From: VGKP01 sp964647695
GTDB lineage: Archaea; Nanobdellota; Nanobdellia; Pacearchaeales; GW2011-AR1
Reading direction: 5' to 3'
Length of the DNA: 64,000 nucleotides
Assembly (NCBI GenBank): GCA_964647695.1
Contig: CAZYIS010000001.1
Coordinates: forward strand, 74,014 to 138,013
In this document: positions 17,894 to 26,709 of the stretch, in pieces
Position numbering within the stretch: the first letter of the stretch is position 1
How the letters are laid out: the number at the start of each line of letters is the position of its first letter
Notes under the pieces: model-generated
Database searches by the model: none
What the model was told of the DNA's origin: nothing
Seen by the model: only the letters and a program-made list of their open reading frames with translations
Position numbers and translations under genes: made by a program

Positions 17894-18609
17894 GTTATTA
17901 TTTTTAGATTAACTGGAACAATATTCCCCATACTATTATTAATCAAATTTAATTTATAATCTCTAGTATAAATTTCTAAACCGTTAGCCGTAGTGCTCTG
18001 GGCAGTTATTGAATAAGAATTGTTTATATGTAATATAAAACCAAAGTTTTGTCCGCGAGGAATATTAAAGTAGGATTCAATGGCACTATAATTATGATCA
18101 TATGCTTTTTTTAATTCATTAGCTTTACTTTCAGATATAAGTTCTCTTTCATCATTAGAAGTTATATTGTATCTACTCTCCCCATTAGCAGTACATCCAC
18201 CAATTACTAAATTTTCATTAACATATGGGCTCAAATAGATTCTTGTAAAATTACTAATCTTATCTATTCCATTTTTAGACTTTAAACAGATGGTTCCCGT
18301 AGAGTTATCAACAATGGTGGCATTTATTTCTTTTCCAAGATAGTCTTTAACCTGAACTCCATAGCCAGTTATATCTTTATCCAATTTTATGGTAAAATTT
18401 GTTCCCATATTATTGTCCAACTGAACACCATAGATCAATAAATTACTACTCAGGTTATCTTTAATCTCCGAGTATAGGTTATCTAGATTAGCGGAAGCAT
18501 TGCTCTTTTCCTTTGGAAAATTAAAGAAGTACAATATGGCTATAATTGAGCTAATAAATAGAACAAACGCTAGAATTGCTTCAATGTGACTTAAACCCTT
18601 TTTCTGCAT
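17887..18609 (-). CDS. Type IV pilin-like protein with Glu5
   Basis: 240 aa. MQKKG followed by LSHIEAILAFVLFISS is a textbook prepilin N-terminus: cleavage after Gly puts Glu at position 5, then an assembly helix. The Asn-rich remainder has several N-glycosylation sequons and two cysteines. It is first in an operon with the next pilin-like gene. The start codon is 48 bp from that of the divergent methyltransferase, and one TATA element between them seems to serve both. Probably a major or minor pilin of the 19-24 kb machinery. Confidence 0.8.
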   Translation of the reverse strand: MQKKGLSHIEAILAFVLFISSIIAILYFFNFPKEKSNASANLDNLYSEIKDNLSSNLLIYGVQLDNNMGTNFTIKLDKDITGYGVQVKDYLGKEINATIVDNSTGTICLKSKNGIDKISNFTRIYLSPYVNENLVIGGCTANGESRYNITSNDERELISESKANELKKAYDHNYSAIESYFNIPRGQNFGFILHINNSYSITAQSTTANGLEIYTRDYKLNLINNSMGNIVPVNLKIITW

Positions 18610-18630
18610 TAGCTTTATTATGAAAAGCTC

Positions 18631-18638
18631 TTTATATA
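18631..18638. promoter_or_regulatory. Shared divergent TATA box (pilin / methyltransferase)
   Basis: TTTATATA lies midway between divergent start codons at 18609 (minus) and 18658 (plus), about 24-25 bp from each. No second AT-rich TATA candidate fits either gene, so one element appears to drive both leaderless mRNAs. Confidence 0.5.
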
Positions 18639-18657
18639 CATTTTTCTTAACAAAATC

Positions 18658-19440
18658 ATGGATTTAACAGAAGATTCACTAATTAATGAGATAAAGGACA
18701 AGAAAGAGCTAAATGGCATTTCTTCAAAGCTAGTGAAAGATATATTAATTGAAAAATTAAAAAAGAATGGTAAAAGTTTATCTGATTTTATTAATTTTTC
18801 CAAATATGATAAAAAACTAATAACCAAAGAGGTACGGGCTGAACTAAGACTCCTTCATGGGCGATTCAATAATCAAGTAACCAAAAGAACAAAAAAAGAA
18901 ACCTTGTCCATAGAAGAACTATTGGAGACCCACAACTCCACAAAAGAGAGATTAGCAGATTACCCTATAATTAAAGATCTAATATTAAAATTAAATCCTA
19001 AATCTATACTTGATCTAGGTTGCGGACTAAATCCTCTAGCTCTATTGGATACTATAAAAAATATGGAATACTATGCATCCGATATAAATGAAAATGATCT
19101 AGAATTGATAAATAAGTATTTTAGACTAAATAATATAAAAGGAAAAGCATTCGTCTACGATCTTAGAACCATTGGTTCTGAAAAGTTGCCCTGTGCCGAT
19201 CTATGCATAATATTTAAGGTTCTGGACATAATTGAAAAGAAAGGTCACCGATTGGCAGAAAAAATACTTTCCTCCGTTGACTCAAAGCAATTTTTGGTCA
19301 GTTTTGCCACAAGAAAGTTATCCAATAAACCTATGAATAGACCCAAACGGGGATGGTTCGAATACCTGCTGAAAAGATTAAACTACTCTTTTGAAATTTT
19401 AGAACTGGGTAATGAAGTAATTTATATAATTAAAAAGTAA
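18658..19440 (+). CDS. ArmA/RmtB-family (FmrO) 16S rRNA m7G1405-type methyltransferase homologue
   Basis: 260 aa SAM-dependent methyltransferase that resembles the aminoglycoside-resistance enzymes ArmA/RmtB, which methylate N7 of G1405 in helix 44 of 16S rRNA. Shared features, as I remember those proteins: a helical N-terminal domain of similar length; LSIEELLETHNSTKERLA (ArmA has LSIEDLLKIHSSTNERVA); SAM motif I SILDLGCGLNPLAL; an acidic YASDINE; IFKVLDIIE; LVSFATRKLSNK; and the ending LELGNEVIYII. Total length matches ArmA. Leu codons include CTA as in native neighbours, so a recent bacterial import is unlikely. Target and resistance role are inference. Confidence 0.85.
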   Translation: MDLTEDSLINEIKDKKELNGISSKLVKDILIEKLKKNGKSLSDFINFSKYDKKLITKEVRAELRLLHGRFNNQVTKRTKKETLSIEELLETHNSTKERLADYPIIKDLILKLNPKSILDLGCGLNPLALLDTIKNMEYYASDINENDLELINKYFRLNNIKGKAFVYDLRTIGSEKLPCADLCIIFKVLDIIEKKGHRLAEKILSSVDSKQFLVSFATRKLSNKPMNRPKRGWFEYLLKRLNYSFEILELGNEVIYIIKK

Positions 19441-19441
19441 A

Positions 19442-20332
19442 CTAGGCTCCGCCAGAACTAAACAATACGTTGGCTCCAGTAGATGTTAAAAGAGCAGTAA
19501 CTGCCAGTATGAATGAGTGTTTTACTCCTGATTTAATAGTCCCTTCCGTAACTTTACCTATGACCAATCCGGCAAATAATCCCTGGGCCACCAAAAGATA
19601 GAACAATGGACTCGATAGATCATCAATTTTAGTATTAGATCTAGCATTCGAGGTAGAATTAAAATTCCCATTACCTGCTGTAGCAAAATCCGTATTGCCC
19701 ACTGATCCAAAAGCGTTTATATTAGCTGTAAGTGGAAGTATTTTGAATTCGATAACCAACATAATTCCTATAAATATAAAAAATATAATATATCCCTGAG
19801 CCACAATACTGTAAATTGCTGCCTTTCTTTCTTTCTTTAATTTTTCAATTTCAGCTATAGCTTTGGCGCTGGATTCAAGAATATAATCTATTTCTCCTCC
19901 TGCTTTTTCAGCTTCACTTATCAATGTAACTGCTCTAGTTATTACTTCATTATCCACATCTCTTGCAAAATTCTGCAGAGCCATGCTCAATGGAATACCT
20001 ACTGAAATTTGATTAGATAATTTAATAATATTTGGGCTCAGAACACCATAATTCTTACTTCTCATATTAACTATGCTTTTACTAATAGGTGTTCCTGCAG
20101 CAACGCTTTCTGCTAGATTTCTAGAAAATTCTAGGAACATGTCTGCTATTTCCTGATTATTTTTATTATTCAAATTGACATTTATAACAAAAGGTAAGGT
20201 TGCAACCGTAAGTGCAAGACCCATTAGAAATAAGAACATATTTGTTTGCCCAGGTCCAATAAAATATATTAAATCTAATATCATTATTACTGCTGCAATA
20301 GAGAAACCCATAATATTTATTTTTTTCATCAT
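19442..20332 (-). CDS. Type II/IV secretion system F-family platform protein (TadC/FlaJ-like), second copy
   Basis: 296 aa polytopic membrane protein. It contains the T2SF domain: cytoplasmic helices with FSRNLAESVAAGTPISKSI, SVGIPLSMALQNFARD and EAEKAGGEIDYILES, then TM helices around residues 190-215 and at the C-terminus. Such proteins form the inner-membrane platform on which the ATPase works. It starts 2 bp after the larger F-protein gene, so both are from one operon; together they resemble the TadB/TadC or split FlaJ arrangement. Its stop is 1 bp from that of the convergent methyltransferase. Confidence 0.88.
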   Translation of the reverse strand: MMKKINIMGFSIAAVIMILDLIYFIGPGQTNMFLFLMGLALTVATLPFVINVNLNNKNNQEIADMFLEFSRNLAESVAAGTPISKSIVNMRSKNYGVLSPNIIKLSNQISVGIPLSMALQNFARDVDNEVITRAVTLISEAEKAGGEIDYILESSAKAIAEIEKLKKERKAAIYSIVAQGYIIFFIFIGIMLVIEFKILPLTANINAFGSVGNTDFATAGNGNFNSTSNARSNTKIDDLSSPLFYLLVAQGLFAGLVIGKVTEGTIKSGVKHSFILAVTALLTSTGANVLFSSGGA

Positions 20333-20334
20333 TT

Positions 20335-21633
20335 TTAATAGTTAGGTTGTTTTATATGTAATACTGCTAGGAAAATGAGATTTAATAATGCTATTACGGA
20401 AATGGATATGGCACTCAACATAAATATGGATATATCTCCAGCAATTCCTAGAACAACGATCATTACCAGAAGAATCATAAGAATCATTGGGGCAGCTATA
20501 ACTATACTTATATAAATGTCCATAAAAGTTTCGGCCATTTTAGTATATTTTTCTCTTTCCAATCTATAATTAACCATCAAAGTTTCAGATCTTTTCTCAA
20601 AGAATGTTTGCAAATTACTGCCCGAAGTTATGGTTGTGGATAAACCTCCAAACAATTCAGCCAATCTCTGGCTAGGTGTATTTTTTGCAACATTATTCAA
20701 TGCCGTAACCAGATCGTAACCATAAACATTAATTTGATTTAAAACTTTTCTAATTTCTTTTCTCAAATAAGGATATTCCCTATTTAATCCTATAATTTTA
20801 AATATTTGAGTTGGTTCTATTCCCGATCCAGATATGGCACTCATGTGGATTACTGCAAATGGCAGTTCAATTTCTATTTTTCTTGCCAGAGAACCTCTTT
20901 CACTTACTGGATATCTATAGATGAAAAAGAAAACTATCATGGGCAAGATAATTGGAATAAGTAATAACTCTAAAAATCGATTAATTGAAAAAATATTATA
21001 AAAACTAAAGAAAGGTGCAATCAAATCAACTTTAATAAATGTAAAGAATACTACTGCAATTAGCCCTACAAAAATGAATAATAGGGTGGTAAACAAAAGC
21101 ATGGCCACATAGGTTGAAAATAAAATGTCTATATTTGCTTTTTTGATATCTAGAGATAAATCCTTGAAATATCCCTTCCTAATTAAATTTTGGGCAGGTT
21201 CTAAAAATAATCTATTGGACATTTTTAGATATCCTCTCGGTGCACGGATTTCATCAAAAACTTCAGCGGTGCCGGATCCTTTTTTTCTAAGCTTTCGAAT
21301 TAACAATTCATTTATACTTAATTCTCTTAGAAGTTTCTCTCTATCTTGTACATTAACCGTTACCTGTAGATCCGTTCTGATTCCTTTAAATTCTATTTTT
21401 TCCAGAGAAGTATTTCTTTCTTTCTGAGCCAGTTTTTGAACCGAACTAACTTCATCTAATATTTTAGGTATGGAATTATTAATTAATTTCATACTATTTT
21501 TTAAAGATTCTATGGATGTAAGCAATAATTTTCTTTCCGATGAATTAGCATAATCTAATCTTCTCAAACTATTAGAAATCTCTCTAAGTATTTCTATTTC
21601 AGTTTCTACATTCTGTTTAAGTTCATCGATCAT
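20335..21633 (-). CDS. Type II/IV secretion system F-family platform protein (FlaJ/TadB-like)
   Basis: 432 aa. An N-terminal coiled-coil-like cytoplasmic region (residues 1-125) is followed by the T2SF core with TM helices near 165-190 and 210-240, the cytoplasmic ELPFAVIHMSAISGSGIEP helices, and two C-terminal TM helices. It anchors the pilus or secretion ATPase at the membrane. Its ATG overlaps the stop of the 53-residue gene in ATGA. The extra N-terminal coil is longer than in a minimal T2SF domain and may dock the ATPase or the small coiled protein. Confidence 0.9.
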   Translation of the reverse strand: MIDELKQNVETEIEILREISNSLRRLDYANSSERKLLLTSIESLKNSMKLINNSIPKILDEVSSVQKLAQKERNTSLEKIEFKGIRTDLQVTVNVQDREKLLRELSINELLIRKLRKKGSGTAEVFDEIRAPRGYLKMSNRLFLEPAQNLIRKGYFKDLSLDIKKANIDILFSTYVAMLLFTTLLFIFVGLIAVVFFTFIKVDLIAPFFSFYNIFSINRFLELLLIPIILPMIVFFFIYRYPVSERGSLARKIEIELPFAVIHMSAISGSGIEPTQIFKIIGLNREYPYLRKEIRKVLNQINVYGYDLVTALNNVAKNTPSQRLAELFGGLSTTITSGSNLQTFFEKRSETLMVNYRLEREKYTKMAETFMDIYISIVIAAPMILMILLVMIVVLGIAGDISIFMLSAISISVIALLNLIFLAVLHIKQPNY

Positions 21634-21791
21634 ATTAATTTATCTATTTGTGATTGAAAATTAATGATTTCTTTTTTTGCAGAATTAACTTTTTCCAGAT
21701 CCTTTCTTTTTTGTGCATCCTGTAGTTTAGAAATTGCATCTTTTATACCCGTTAGTAACTGGGCGATGAGTGTAACGTCCTCTTTTTCCAT
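21630..21791 (-). CDS. Small coiled-coil-like protein between ATPase and platform genes, 53 aa
   Basis: This 53-aa frame begins MEKEDVTLIAQLLTGI and consists almost wholly of charged amphipathic helix (KDAISKLQDAQKRKDLEKV). It fits the operon perfectly: the ATG is 3 bp after the ATPase stop, and its TGA overlaps the next ATG. Without it there would be an odd 160-bp hole in a tight operon. No family is recognised; it may bridge or regulate the ATPase-platform contact. Confidence 0.75.
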   Translation of the reverse strand: MEKEDVTLIAQLLTGIKDAISKLQDAQKRKDLEKVNSAKKEIINFQSQIDKLI

Positions 21792-21794
21792 CGA

Positions 21795-23324
21795 TTAACC
21801 TTCCACAATATTATATTTATTAAGGATTTCTACTGGATTTTTATAGTAATCATTTATTATTTTCTGTATCTCTTCAAATCCAAAAACTTTCTGTTTATAT
21901 AGCTCATATAGTAATCTAGAACGAGTTACAAATTCTTTTTGTAATTTTTCCAAAGGAATACCATTTTTAGAAGATATCTTTTCAAAAACTTTACTTTGTT
22001 TTTTATGATAAAAGAAGTCCTTTGCCGGATCCCAGACCAGAGGAGTATTGATCAATGCAGTTCCATCCCTATTAACATTTATTATTTCCACGACTTCTTT
22101 TAATTTTCTTGTTTCTCTCTTATTAACCACTGCATGAGTGGCGATGGCAACACAGTCCAATGAATTTACCAGCGTTGGTGAAAGATCAATAGGTGGTGTT
22201 TGTAATCTTCTAATAAGTGTATCCACCGAATCTGCGTGCATGGTACTTATGGCTGCGTGTCCCGAGGCCATACCCTGGAACAAAACCGATGCTTCGGCTC
22301 CTCTAACTTCTCCCACTATTAAATAGTCAGGATTTTGTCTAAATGAATTCTTAAGAATTGCGAATAAATCTACTTCTCCAACTTTTCCAACTCCTATGGA
22401 CGTTCTAGCTACGGCTGGAAGCCAATTTTCTCTTGGTAGATTTATTTCTCTTGTATCTTCTATGGATACTACTCTTGCTTCAGGAGGTATAAAGAAGGCC
22501 AATGCGTTAAGTAAAGTAGTTTTACCAGATGCCGTTCCTCCAGATATCAATATGCTTGATTTATATTGGATCAATATCCAGAAGTAGGCTAACATTTCTG
22601 GACTAACCGTATTAAGACTTATTAATTGAGTTGGAGTCCAAGGTATCTTAGTAAACTTTCTAATGGTATAGGTTGGTCCTCTAGAGGTTACATCCTTAGT
22701 ATAGGTTGCATTAACTCTGCTTCCATCAGGTAATGTGCCGTCCAACAATGGTTGTGCATAGGAAACATATCTTCCGGTTCTTTGGGCTAATTTTTCTACA
22801 AAACTAGCCAATTTATCCACATCCTTGTAATTAAGATTTGTTCTTAGATTTCTATAAACTCTATGGACTACATAAACTGGAGTATCTACGCCATTACATT
22901 CTATATCTTCTATAAAATAATCTCTCAAAATTGGATCCACATCATTTAATCCTATAAAATCTCTAAATAAATAATAAAATATTTTTGTGTAGGTTTCCTT
23001 ACTTATCTTTAGATTCAATTCAGAAATTAATAATCTTGCAGTCTTATCTATATATTCAGTAGTAGCATCAATGGTATTTTCCACAGCCACATTTATATTA
23101 ATCAACTCAAGCATAGCATTTTCTAGTTTTTCAAGAGCTTCTTTTTCATAATCCTGCAGTAAAGGTTCTTCTATATCATAAACCAATTCATTTATATTTT
23201 CATCCCAATAGATATGTGCCGAAGCATAGGGTGGTATCAACATATACCTCACATTTATCTTTTTTTTATCATCCACTCTCGGCAAAGCCGGAATGGCAGG
23301 GTTAGTATTAATTACTATTGCCAT
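21795..23324 (-). CDS. Type II/IV secretion-pilus assembly ATPase (PilB/CpaF/VirB11 family)
   Basis: 509 aa hexameric motor ATPase that powers pilus assembly. Motifs: Walker A GGTASGKTTL near residue 260, Asp box EDTREINLP, Walker B region DYLIVGEVRGAEA, and the His box SGHAAISTMHAD. The N-terminal domain (residues 1-180) carries the archaeal GspE/CpaF pattern, including GRYVSYAQPLLDGTLPDGSR. The gene heads the ATPase, 53-aa protein, F-protein, F-protein cluster. Three pilin-like genes lie just upstream in the same orientation, so this is a complete core assembly locus except for a visible prepilin peptidase. Confidence 0.93.
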   Translation of the reverse strand: MAIVINTNPAIPALPRVDDKKKINVRYMLIPPYASAHIYWDENINELVYDIEEPLLQDYEKEALEKLENAMLELININVAVENTIDATTEYIDKTARLLISELNLKISKETYTKIFYYLFRDFIGLNDVDPILRDYFIEDIECNGVDTPVYVVHRVYRNLRTNLNYKDVDKLASFVEKLAQRTGRYVSYAQPLLDGTLPDGSRVNATYTKDVTSRGPTYTIRKFTKIPWTPTQLISLNTVSPEMLAYFWILIQYKSSILISGGTASGKTTLLNALAFFIPPEARVVSIEDTREINLPRENWLPAVARTSIGVGKVGEVDLFAILKNSFRQNPDYLIVGEVRGAEASVLFQGMASGHAAISTMHADSVDTLIRRLQTPPIDLSPTLVNSLDCVAIATHAVVNKRETRKLKEVVEIINVNRDGTALINTPLVWDPAKDFFYHKKQSKVFEKISSKNGIPLEKLQKEFVTRSRLLYELYKQKVFGFEEIQKIINDYYKNPVEILNKYNIVEG

Positions 23325-23371
23325 AGGGTAAAAAGAATAAACTTACTTATAAAACTATCTTTTTATACTCG

Positions 23372-23881
23372 CTAACTAATTTTAAAATCCATATTTGTAC
23401 CGTTATTATATATGCTTATCTTATAGGCGCTGGCTGCCGGAGCAAGAACCTTATTCTGATGGCTTCCCTCATAGGTTATATTAAAATTAGCATAGTTTAA
23501 ACTAATTATCACGCTATTCTTCTTATCTCCCTTTAGAGAAACAATATTAACATTTCCATCATTAAAACTAACATTATTTTCTGAATAAAGATTGCTAAGA
23601 TCATCTATTTTTAAAAATATTTTATTATTTACTCCATCTATATCTAAAAATCCTCTTCTAATGGTAAACTCAGGTATTCTCAAACTTCCACTGGATCTTG
23701 CAACTTCTCTAATTTGGGAATCAATTTCTTTCATGGAATTGATACTTTGCTGTATTACTATATTATCTTTAGATTGATTTATCTTAGGCATTGCAAAACC
23801 TAGAACTATTCCTATGATTGCCAAACCTACAATGGTATACAAAACTGTTTCAATCCAAACCTGTCCTAGTTTACTTCTCAT
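23372..23881 (-). CDS. Type IV pilin-like protein with Glu5
   Basis: 169 aa. MRSKLG followed by QVWIETVLYTIVGLAIIG gives Glu at +5 after Gly cleavage and a long hydrophobic assembly helix, the classic type IV pilin start. The globular part is beta-rich with few cysteines. It is last of three pilin-like genes that directly precede the ATPase gene, with its start abutting the previous stop. It is probably a structural pilin subunit of this system. Confidence 0.82.
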   Translation of the reverse strand: MRSKLGQVWIETVLYTIVGLAIIGIVLGFAMPKINQSKDNIVIQQSINSMKEIDSQIREVARSSGSLRIPEFTIRRGFLDIDGVNNKIFLKIDDLSNLYSENNVSFNDGNVNIVSLKGDKKNSVIISLNYANFNITYEGSHQNKVLAPAASAYKISIYNNGTNMDFKIS

Positions 23882-24433
23882 TTAAAGAGATACCCCATTA
23901 CATTGATTTAAAGTTATTGAATCAGATGAAGTACAAATTCCCGAATCCAACAAAACCTGAACCTGAGCAGAGGAATATTTTAGGCTGGCATTGTAAACAT
24001 AGGTCATGGTTTCCATAGGTCCATTAAAGGTTATATTTGCATTTTTGTCCTCTATATTCCACAAATCTACTCTTTTTATGCCCTTGCTAATATTAAAGCT
24101 AGTAACATTATTAGCATCATCCTTCAAAATAATCACAAATCCCTTTATTCTATTCAATTGATCAGAATTCAAATTATCTGTTTTCAAACTTATTCCAGTT
24201 AAATAATAATTATTTTCATTTTGCCAGCAATTATAATTATTAACTGCAGAACCATTATCTAATTTATCTTCAAATGAAACATAGGTATTATAGGCATTAC
24301 ATTTTGTTGCATCTCCCAGAGATTTTTCAACAAATGGTTTCATAAAAGCAATTAATGCAGCTGCTGCAACAACGGTGAGCAAAATTAATAAAATTGCTGC
24401 AATAACTTCAGATACGCCCTTTTTATTTTTCAT
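23882..24433 (-). CDS. Archaeal type IV pilin (class III signal, KKGVSEVI type)
   Basis: 183 aa. MKNKKG followed by VSEVIAAILLILLTVVAA is the common archaeal prepilin form, with the assembly helix to about residue 30. The ectodomain is Asn-rich with cysteines near residues 44, 64, 168 and 179, suggesting disulfides. Its stop codon directly adjoins the next start and it begins 2 bp after the previous pilin, so the three are co-translated. Confidence 0.82.
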   Translation of the reverse strand: MKNKKGVSEVIAAILLILLTVVAAAALIAFMKPFVEKSLGDATKCNAYNTYVSFEDKLDNGSAVNNYNCWQNENNYYLTGISLKTDNLNSDQLNRIKGFVIILKDDANNVTSFNISKGIKRVDLWNIEDKNANITFNGPMETMTYVYNASLKYSSAQVQVLLDSGICTSSDSITLNQCNGVSL

Positions 24434-24435
24434 TA

Positions 24436-24930
24436 TTAAGAAACCACTACCTCTACATAATTATTACTACAGGCATATTCTTTCTTACTGCTTCCATCTT
24501 GTAATATTCCTAGAAGAACGGCAACAACTCTAACGCTATTTCCTTTAGCTATTCCATTTGCAGGTACGGTTAGTGAAGAATCATCTCCACTGGTTAATGG
24601 ACCTCCAGAAAAGCTAGCATTACCTATGATTTTAACCGAGGCCAATCCTTTCCTAGCTACTTGTATTCCCTGAATAGGTATGTTTCCACTATTTTGTAAT
24701 TCTATTTTTAAATCGCTTCCAGATAAAATTGCATTGGCACTAAACACCAATTGATCTGCGCCACAAAAGTTTTCAATTGCTTCAGGTCCAGCACCCAAAT
24801 CTTTCTGTATTTTTTCTCCTATAAATGCTTTAACCCATAGGAATATTATCAATGCAATTATAACTGCAATCAATATAAGTAAAGTAGTTGCAATAACTGG
24901 AGACAAACCTTTTTTATTTTTCAGAATCAT
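24436..24930 (-). CDS. Archaeal type IV pilin (class III signal, KKGLSPVI type)
   Basis: 164 aa. MILKNKKG followed by LSPVIATTLLILIAVIIALI matches the N-terminal archaeal pilin domain (DUF1628-like). The ectodomain (residues 45-164) is a predicted beta sandwich with two cysteines (near 55 and 155) that could pair. It starts 1 bp after the large surface protein gene. This sequence class differs from the Glu5 pilins nearby, so the locus mixes two pilin types. Confidence 0.82.
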   Translation of the reverse strand: MILKNKKGLSPVIATTLLILIAVIIALIIFLWVKAFIGEKIQKDLGAGPEAIENFCGADQLVFSANAILSGSDLKIELQNSGNIPIQGIQVARKGLASVKIIGNASFSGGPLTSGDDSSLTVPANGIAKGNSVRVVAVLLGILQDGSSKKEYACSNNYVEVVVS

Positions 24931-24931
24931 A

Positions 24932-26668
24932 TTATTTTTTCCTTTTTATTTTATTATTTCTTTTACTCATCAAATATAAATAAATTAGTGCAATAATAAC
25001 CAAAACTATGATTAAATTAGTAGTTGAAAAGAAAGGCAATAGGGCTACTTCTCTACAAGGAATTTGTATATATTGACTTTGATCACATAATTGGGCAGGG
25101 CTACATTGGCCCGCAACCGAAGTAACTGTAACTTTGGCAGTTCTATAACCATTAACGCAGGTATTGTTTATACTATCATAAGCCGTAACACAAGAACCTT
25201 GGAAAACATCCCTCTTGTAAACTTCTTCCTTTACTCCACAGGATTTAGTACTATTATCCCAACTACATCTATTTATTATATTTCCGTCACAGGAAGCATT
25301 AATAGGTGCCCAGGCAATTACATTATTGGTGGCATTCAACATATGAGTTTCACATATACTTTGATTGGTATTATTGAATTGAGTGCAATCGGTAGTTACA
25401 TATGGAACAAAATCAGTTTCATTTAATATTTGAGCAATATAACTTTTTCTTACTATTTCTCCCGGTTGAGAATGATTATAACTCAAATTGAAATAAACCC
25501 AGTCACCGATGTGAAAACTCGTATTCAATGCAGGAGTTGAATAGAAATTAAATTGAGTTAAGCCCAGAGCCACACCATCTGATTCTACCGAAAGATTAGC
25601 ATGATCCCAAACCCATTGAGAATTATTTGAATTAATCAAACTAGGCAATAATGATTCACCAGTCAAATAATCAGTTTTACCATAAAGATTTATATCAAAT
25701 TTCTTTCCAAATCCTCCGCCATCACTTACATTGACAATCAGACTTTTATCCGTTCCATTTACAAATCTAGCTTCGGTAATATTTTTTACCGCTGGAATAA
25801 TTATTACCGGTGCTGCAGCTTTACAACAAACCTGATAGGAATAATATCCCGGTGCTCCAATATGGGCATTTGTCATAAAAGACATGGACATTATATCGGT
25901 TGTATTTGCTGGGCAATTAAGGAAAGCCCAATTACATGACAAATCGCCATAGCAAACTTCAATAGGATAACTCAAACCAACACCATCGAAAGAAACATGG
26001 GAGTTTGTTAATGAATTTAAAAATAAGACATGATTATTAGATTCAGGTCTATTATACTGAATATTTGTCCTGTTACATTCCCAAGGATTTGCGCCCGTAT
26101 ATTGATGTCCAAATAAATCATTGTAACAAATACTTACATTATAATTTGGATCCTTATAGGTGGAATTATAAAATGCTGCATGAGAATTATTTTGAGCATA
26201 AAGCGTCAATATGGTTTGATTAGGAATTGCACAACCTGTTGTTAAAGTAGGAGATCCACTATAAAGTGAGAATGTAAAAGTAGGACTTGGAAGCTCAGTT
26301 CTGGCACTACTATAATATCTAATTCTATCTACAAATTTGTAAGAGCTTCCTGGTTGAATACCTGCCGTAGGAATATCTAAATTCCAATAGGGTTGACCAC
26401 TTATATTTCCATCCTGATTATAAGCTCGAAAAGTTGGACCACTGATAGGCATATTAGTTATAATTACATTAGAATTATTATTAGAATTTATCACAAAATC
26501 TCCATTATTAGTCAAAGTTAAATTTGCAACCATCAGTCCAGTTTGTGCATCCACTCTAGTTCCAGAAATAGAAAAATTTACGCTTATAGATAGAGCACTT
26601 ACAAAACCCGTGCTAATAATAAAACTAAATATTAAAAATAATAGACCTAGTTTCGACCACTTTTTCAT
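24932..26668 (-). CDS. Large Cys-rich surface protein with C-terminal anchor
   Basis: 578 aa. It has a signal peptide (residues 1-26, SALSISV junction), a long ectodomain with many NxS/T sequons and about 20 cysteines concentrated at residues 150-290 and 440-545, one TM helix near residues 550-570 (IVLVIIALIYLYLM) and a basic tail SKRNNKIKRKK. No enzymatic motif is seen. It is the first gene of the operon with three pilins, so it may be a tip adhesin or surface receptor of the pilus. That role is inferred from position. Confidence 0.75.
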   Translation of the reverse strand: MKKWSKLGLLFLIFSFIISTGFVSALSISVNFSISGTRVDAQTGLMVANLTLTNNGDFVINSNNNSNVIITNMPISGPTFRAYNQDGNISGQPYWNLDIPTAGIQPGSSYKFVDRIRYYSSARTELPSPTFTFSLYSGSPTLTTGCAIPNQTILTLYAQNNSHAAFYNSTYKDPNYNVSICYNDLFGHQYTGANPWECNRTNIQYNRPESNNHVLFLNSLTNSHVSFDGVGLSYPIEVCYGDLSCNWAFLNCPANTTDIMSMSFMTNAHIGAPGYYSYQVCCKAAAPVIIIPAVKNITEARFVNGTDKSLIVNVSDGGGFGKKFDINLYGKTDYLTGESLLPSLINSNNSQWVWDHANLSVESDGVALGLTQFNFYSTPALNTSFHIGDWVYFNLSYNHSQPGEIVRKSYIAQILNETDFVPYVTTDCTQFNNTNQSICETHMLNATNNVIAWAPINASCDGNIINRCSWDNSTKSCGVKEEVYKRDVFQGSCVTAYDSINNTCVNGYRTAKVTVTSVAGQCSPAQLCDQSQYIQIPCREVALLPFFSTTNLIIVLVIIALIYLYLMSKRNNKIKRKK

Positions 26669-26709
26669 ATTTTAAAGAGAGAATTAATGTTTATAAACAT
26701 TTATTTTAC

